From assembly GCA_964608965.1 (NCBI GenBank), contig CAZSPZ010000005.1, positions 16,318 to 80,317 of the forward strand: 64,000 nucleotides of DNA. The letters are read 5' to 3'. Of the stretch, positions 59,880-64,000 are shown in pieces (the stretch's first letter is position 1; each line of letters starts with the position of its first letter). This stretch comes from UBA10908 sp964608965 (lineage in GTDB: Bacteria; Bacillota; Clostridia; Peptostreptococcales; Anaerovoracaceae). The translations under genes and the position numbers were made by a program. Below the pieces are notes generated by a model. That model saw nothing but the letters and a program-made list of their open reading frames with translations. It was not told the origin of the DNA and did not search any database.

Positions 59880-60905
59880 ATGAATAAAAGAGTCGTTACA
59901 TTCGGAGAAATCATGTTAAGGCTTGCCCCGCAGGGATATTCCCGTTTTTTACAGGCGGACAGTTTTAACGCAATTTATGGAGGGGGAGAGGCGAATGTCG
60001 CCATTTCTCTGGCAAACTTCGGATTGAACTCCAGGTATGTTACCAAGCTCCCCGAACACGAAATCGGGCAGGCCGCCGTCAACACATTGCGCCGCTTCGG
60101 TGTTGACACCACCTTTATTGCAAGAGGTGGCGAGCGAGTCGGCATATATTTCCTTGAAAAAGGCGCCTCGCAGCGGCCGTCTAAAGTGATATATGACCGG
60201 GCCGGTTCTTCCGTCGCAACGGCTTTGGAAACGGACTTCGATTGGGATGAAATATTCGAAGGAGCCGACTGGTTCCATTTTACCGGTATTACGCCGGCCC
60301 TCGGTCCCGGAATGGCAAAGATTTGCGAGCAGGCATGCAAAGTTGCCAAGGAAAAAGGCCTTACCGTTTCCTGCGACCTGAATTATCGCAAAAAGCTTTG
60401 GACAACAAAGGAAGCAAGAGAGACCATGACGCAGCTCTGCCGATATGTAGATGTCTGCATCGCCAACGAGGAAGATGCGAAAGATGTTTTCGGAATAGAG
60501 CCGCCCTGCAACGACATTGCCGGCGGGCATTTAAACCACGCAGGCTACGAAAGTGTTGCCCGCCAGCTTACAGAGCGCTTTGGTTTTTCAGCTGTCGCGA
60601 TTACGCTTCGAGGTTCCGTATCCGCGAGCGAAAACAACTGGGCAGCCATGCTGTATAAAGAGGGAACAGCTTACTTTTCGAAGGAATATAACATAAAAAT
60701 TGTAGACAGAGTAGGAGGCGGGGATAGTTTTGGCGCCGGCCTGATTTATGGCGTCATTTCCGGAAAGTCCGCACAGGCTGCTCTGGAATTCGCCGTGTCA
60801 GCTTCCTGCCTTAAACATTCCATAGAGGGAGATTACAATCTGGTCTCCGTGTCCGAAGTGGAAGCTTTGGCCGGAGGGAATGCCTCCGGACGAGTGCAAA
60901 GATAA
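59880..60905 (+). CDS. kdgK: 2-keto-3-deoxygluconate kinase (PfkB family)
   Basis: 341 residues from ATG 59880; an in-frame extension to 59760 lies within eda. It begins VVTFGEIMLRLAPQGYSR and has GGGEANVAISLANFGL (PfkB signature 1) and the catalytic VDRVGGGDSFGAGLIYGV. It phosphorylates KDG to KDPG for Eda. Last gene of the operon. Confidence 0.94.
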   Translation: MNKRVVTFGEIMLRLAPQGYSRFLQADSFNAIYGGGEANVAISLANFGLNSRYVTKLPEHEIGQAAVNTLRRFGVDTTFIARGGERVGIYFLEKGASQRPSKVIYDRAGSSVATALETDFDWDEIFEGADWFHFTGITPALGPGMAKICEQACKVAKEKGLTVSCDLNYRKKLWTTKEARETMTQLCRYVDVCIANEEDAKDVFGIEPPCNDIAGGHLNHAGYESVARQLTERFGFSAVAITLRGSVSASENNWAAMLYKEGTAYFSKEYNIKIVDRVGGGDSFGAGLIYGVISGKSAQAALEFAVSASCLKHSIEGDYNLVSVSEVEALAGGNASGRVQR

Positions 60906-60931
60906 AAAACAATAAGATTCTAAGTGAAATA

Positions 60932-60971
60932 AACCCCCTTTCATCGACCAAAAGTCTGACGAAAGGGGGTT
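60932..60971. terminator. Hairpin between convergent kdgK and the Smr gene
   Basis: AACCCCCTTTC (60932-60942) pairs with GAAAGGGGGTT (60961-60971). The T-run is better on the minus strand (TTTATTT). Confidence 0.75.
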
Positions 60972-60995
60972 CATTGTTATTTAATCTTTTAGTCC

Positions 60996-61343
60996 TTATT
61001 TAAGCAATACGACCGTTACACCGGGGTTGCCGGAGATTTCTCTGTCAAACTGAGCCAATTGACTGCAGTAATCGACGTAGCGCTGCTTTTTATTAATCCA
61101 GTCTTCTCCTTCGCAAAAATCTTGAACAAGACCCGACAGACTGCGTTCTTTAAGCTTGCTGCGCACGCCGCTTCTTATTCCTCCGCCGGTTCCCGAAGAC
61201 CCCCAGCCATGAATAAAAACCAAAGCCCGATAACCCTGTCGCTTGTACGTTCCAAGCTGGCCCACCATATCGCGCACGGCCAGATCCACCGTCGGGAAAC
61301 CTTTTTCTAAATTGATATATCGTACTTTCTGTACACCCGCCAT
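60996..61343 (-). CDS. Small Smr-domain protein
   Basis: 115 residues from ATG 61343, one base after the stop of the GH18 gene. INLEKGFPTVDLAVRDMV and the glycine loop VFIHGWGSSGTGGGIR give the Smr pattern (HGxGxGxLR-like), the nuclease-type domain at the end of MutS2. The loop's final basic residue is kept. Stand-alone Smr proteins are thought to nick or bind RNA/DNA. Translationally coupled to the GH18 gene; why these two go together is unclear. Confidence 0.75.
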   Translation of the reverse strand: MAGVQKVRYINLEKGFPTVDLAVRDMVGQLGTYKRQGYRALVFIHGWGSSGTGGGIRSGVRSKLKERSLSGLVQDFCEGEDWINKKQRYVDYCSQLAQFDREISGNPGVTVVLLK

Positions 61344-61344
61344 G

Positions 61345-63039
61345 TCAGTATGCGCTCTTAAATGAACCGGGAGAAGCGCCGTCTTTATATATGGCCTCAA
61401 ACACATCCCAAGCCGATTCATCTCCCTGGGAATATTGCCAGCAAGCCGAACCTGCCAACCCGAAAGAGTAAACCAATCTGATTCTGTTCGCTATCGATCT
61501 GGCGTCTTCCAGCCATATCTTATCGGTATTTGCCCCATTTGGATACTCCGCATAATATTGTCCTATATCGGAAAGCCAAGTTGGCGTAAGTCCTTTGTTT
61601 TCTATTATTCCCCTGGCGGTTGTCATCGTAAGCGCTTTGTTGCCCACGGGTTTTCCCGAAGAGTTGACTGTCCAAACGCGGGTATAAAGGGGGATGCCCA
61701 TCAATACTTTATCACCGTCCACATAGGTAAGAAGATCTTCTATAGCAGCCATTACCCACGGTAAGGATGATATTGAGCCTGCAGAAGGGCTTGTTGAATA
61801 ATGCTCATCGTACGTCATCACAGCAATATAATCTACAATTTTCCCTAATGCTTCGTAGTCGTATTCTTTATTCCATGGTGCAGGGATTAGCGTGTCTATC
61901 GACAGTGTCAGTCCCAATCGTTCTGTGTATTTTCGCATTTCCCTTACAAAAGATGTCAGATTGTTGCTGTCACTGACTTTCACCGTTTCATAATCGATGT
62001 TGATTCCGTCTACATCGTACAGGCAGGAGTAGAATAAATATTGAGCGATGGTTTTATTCCGCAGTGCCGTATCGGCAAGGACTTTCGTCGTATAATTCGT
62101 GGATCCTGTTGTGCTCATGTTATTGGTGATCGTAGCCCAGACATAAAATCCGCGTTCGTGGGCCGTATCCGTATACCCAAGATCGGCGCTGTTGTCAACG
62201 TTGCCGTTCCCATCCACGATCTGGTCAAACCACGTGGGCGCTAAAATATCTATGCCACGGTTCTCTTCGGGTGTCTGTGGCGTTGTTTGTCCCGCATAGT
62301 GCCAAGCCAGATTGATTTTCCGGGAAGAAAAGTTTGTTTTACGTTTTGCGCTGTATTGATAATCGAGCAGCGCTTCTCCCGGTTCTGCAATATCAATGTT
62401 GTTTTTCATGGTGTAAGCGAGCTCTCCTGTTAAAGTCTCGACTTTGTAATACGAAGCGGTTTCGTCTCGTATAAAAACCACTTCCCCTTTTGCAAGGAGA
62501 ACATTTTCTCCGGAGCCATCTGCCAGAGATCCGGCAGCCATGGCCGATTCAGCGGCGACTCTTCCCATGTGGCCAGCCGAAGAAAAATCAGCCAGATAAA
62601 TGGTCGTCTCGTCTGTCGAATAGCCGAGTTTTGCGAATTGGCACAGGGTGTTTATAGGAGCATAAAGCACATCATCGATTTCCTTGAGCGGAATGTAGAC
62701 GGTGCCGGCATAAGTCTTAATATACTCAGTCGTCGAAGCGTCTCCGACGTAAATATTCAGGTTTTTCAGGGAAAAATTGATTTGCTTTTCTGTGGAATCA
62801 ATAGAAAACGCAGCAGTGTTTCCGTATTTGGATAGTATCGAAACCGGAATGTAGGGCGTTCCTCTATATAGGTATCCGTCATGAGAAACAATTTTTCCGT
62901 CGTAAGAAATTTCTACAGGTAAATACTCTTCGTCTGCCGCATAAATCTGTTCTTGTGCAAATAATACGGCAGAAAAGAGCGTAAATATCAGCAGGGCGAG
63001 AAAAACTTGAGTTTTATAAAATGGTAACAATTTTTTCAT
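61345..63039 (-). CDS. Secreted GH18 family glycosyl hydrolase with copper-amine-oxidase-like and SH3-like N-terminal domains
   Basis: 564 residues from ATG 63039 with AAGGAAG upstream. The signal peptide (KKLLPFYKTQVFLALLIFTLFSAVLFAQ split) ends near residue 30. A copper-amine-oxidase-N-like wall domain (~35-145), an SH3-like strand region (~175-235: VFIRDETASYYKVETL) and a GH18 barrel follow; the catalytic motif is VDGINIDYE (DxxDxDxE form) and the acceptor region VMTYDEHY. The layout matches wall- or spore-cortex-active hydrolases of the YaaH/SleL type, acting on peptidoglycan N-acetylglucosamine bonds. Confidence 0.88.
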   Translation of the reverse strand: MKKLLPFYKTQVFLALLIFTLFSAVLFAQEQIYAADEEYLPVEISYDGKIVSHDGYLYRGTPYIPVSILSKYGNTAAFSIDSTEKQINFSLKNLNIYVGDASTTEYIKTYAGTVYIPLKEIDDVLYAPINTLCQFAKLGYSTDETTIYLADFSSAGHMGRVAAESAMAAGSLADGSGENVLLAKGEVVFIRDETASYYKVETLTGELAYTMKNNIDIAEPGEALLDYQYSAKRKTNFSSRKINLAWHYAGQTTPQTPEENRGIDILAPTWFDQIVDGNGNVDNSADLGYTDTAHERGFYVWATITNNMSTTGSTNYTTKVLADTALRNKTIAQYLFYSCLYDVDGINIDYETVKVSDSNNLTSFVREMRKYTERLGLTLSIDTLIPAPWNKEYDYEALGKIVDYIAVMTYDEHYSTSPSAGSISSLPWVMAAIEDLLTYVDGDKVLMGIPLYTRVWTVNSSGKPVGNKALTMTTARGIIENKGLTPTWLSDIGQYYAEYPNGANTDKIWLEDARSIANRIRLVYSFGLAGSACWQYSQGDESAWDVFEAIYKDGASPGSFKSAY

Positions 63040-63167
63040 AAGGCTTCCTTTTCTTTGCTTATCGAATAGGTTCAGTATAAAGGGAAAAAAGCAAAAGCGC
63101 AAGGCAATGGACAGGTAGAAACCATGTCCGGAAGAAGTCAATACTTTCCGACATGCCGAAGTTTTTA

Positions 63168-63196
63168 TTGAAATACAATTCATACCAGTGTACAAT
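63168..63196 (+). promoter_or_regulatory. Promoter of the TAXI receptor gene
   Basis: TTGAAA (63168-63173), 17-bp spacer, TACAAT (63191-63196). The intergenic stretch 63040-63269 holds nothing else I can support. Confidence 0.65.
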
Positions 63197-63269
63197 TATA
63201 CAAAATTGGAAAGGCAATGTGGCCAATCTGGCATTTTACACATGATTTTGATTCGTTGGAGGAACAATT

Positions 63270-64000
63270 ATGAGGAAAGTAATCGCAATTTTTTGATTTT
63301 AGCCATGGCATTGGGTCTTGCCGCGTGCGGCGGCGGGGCTCCTGCGGAGGTTACTCGTTTAACAATGGTAACAGGCGGAGATTCGGGCACTTATTACGCT
63401 TTTGGTGGTGTTATCGCAAGTGTTATGACCTCTAAAATTGAAAACGTGGAAATCACCGCAGTCACTTCCGGAGCATCTGCTGCGAACTGCCGTTCATTGA
63501 ATAACGGCGAAGCAGACTTGGCAATTATGCAGAACGACGTATTAGGGTATGCCGTTACAGGAACTGAAACGATGGCTGCCGACGGTGCCATGCCAAAACT
63601 CAAGGCGATTGCTTCCATGTACCCGGAAGCCGTCCAGTTAGTGGCGCTTGCAAGCTCCGGCATTACGTCCGTTGCTGACTTGGCCGGAAAAAAAGTTTGT
63701 GTCGGAGATCAGGGCTCCGGTTCTGAAACCAATGCAAAACAAGTGTTGGAAGCCTATGGTTTAACGTACGACGACTTCGATGTACAATATCTGTCCTTCT
63801 CCGAAGCTTCCACCGCCATGCAAAACGGTACAGTGGACGCAGCATTTGCAACTTCTGCGTTGCCGAATAATGCCATCGTGGAATTATCCACAATGAAAGA
63901 GATTGTTGTTGTTCCTATCGACGGCGACGGCGCAGCCGCACTCATAGCAAAATATCCGTTCTATGCCGCAACCACCATCGGAGACGATGTCTATAACGTA
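63270..64000 (+). pseudogene. TAXI-family TRAP transporter solute receptor, frameshifted in the signal peptide; 3' end outside window
   Basis: ATG 63270 after GGAGGAAC reads MRKVIAIF then stops. One more T in the six-T run at 63289-63294 would join it to LILAMALGLAACGGG, a normal lipoprotein signal with a lipobox cysteine. From there the frame is open to the window end and matches the TAXI receptor family: TMVTGGDSGTYYAFGGVIA, NGEADLAIMQNDV, GKKVCVGDQGSGSETNAK. It would bind a small acid (family examples: glutamate, dicarboxylates) for TRAP uptake. The in-frame ATG 63305 gives only MALGLAAC, lacking the basic start. Real lesion, phase-variable tract or base-calling error are all possible. Confidence 0.8.

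Noticed and set aside
1..64000. CRISPR arrays, tRNA/rRNA genes, insertion sequences, prophage
   Set aside because: I looked for repeat-spacer patterns, tRNA-like cloverleaf ends, transposases and integrases and found none that I could support.

Overview
The window reads as a scaffold from an anaerobic, low-to-mid GC member of the Clostridia (Firmicutes). Supporting signs are strong AGGAGG-type ribosome sites, frequent GTG/TTG starts, a CIRCE-controlled hrcA-grpE-dnaK-dnaJ operon, an IspH-ribosomal protein S1 fusion, butyrate-type CoA chemistry (crt, hbd, ctfA/ctfB), pyruvate phosphate dikinase and a monoderm-type Tad/Flp pilus locus. Three runs of exactly ten N (36379, 53175, 57816), each inside a conserved gene, show a draft assembly with placeholder gaps. 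At two of them the reading frame shows that the true gap cannot be 10 bases.

Layout. 1-6.5 kb: two glycerol-kinase-like FGGY kinases that lack the glycerol-contacting arginine flank an AraC regulator and a PhnW-like aminotransferase, with a divergent APC permease. 6.7-10.2 kb: zinc alcohol dehydrogenase, acetamidase/formamidase homologue and tagaturonate epimerase (uxaE). 10.4-15.7 kb: rpsT, then lepA-hemW-glpK and a sensor-only cNMP-fold protein. 15.7-21.4 kb: heat-shock operon ending in prmA. 21.5-24.9 kb (minus): monooxygenase-fold protein, crt, hbd, ctfA, ctfB. 25-27.6 kb: ogt, mtaB, HIT protein, rpsU. 27.6-30.3 kb: a sigma-54 activator broken by a frameshift, divergent from an opine-dehydrogenase-family gene with a good -24/-12 promoter. 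30.4-38.7 kb: phoH-ybeY-cdd-era-recO-DUF4342-glyS-ppdK. 38.9-40.9 kb: GntR/ABC unit with a clear operator. 41.1-48.6 kb: Tad pilus locus, including a 48-residue pilin and a pilin-like protein with paired Cys/His motifs. 48.7-49.9 kb: zinc-ribbon protein and an oppB-oppA deletion fusion. 50-54.1 kb: rarA, ispH-rpsA, and a shikimate-kinase-family gene. 54.2-60.9 kb: uxaC-bicupin-uxuB-uxuA-eda-kdgK. 61-64 kb: Smr and GH18 proteins on the minus strand, then a TAXI-type TRAP receptor gene with a one-base lesion in its signal peptide, cut by the window end.

How the genes work together. UxaC, UxaE, UxuB, UxuA, KdgK and Eda make a complete route from both glucuronate and galacturonate to pyruvate and glyceraldehyde-3-phosphate. 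UxaE replaces the usual tagaturonate reductase/altronate dehydratase branch. Hbd, Crt and the CoA transferase are the four-carbon part of a butyrate or butyrate-type amino-acid fermentation; thiolase and acyl-CoA dehydrogenase are not here. A recurring feature is very compact spacing between genes, with promoters built into or directly against the preceding terminator hairpin (hrcA, phoH, rarA, uxaC).
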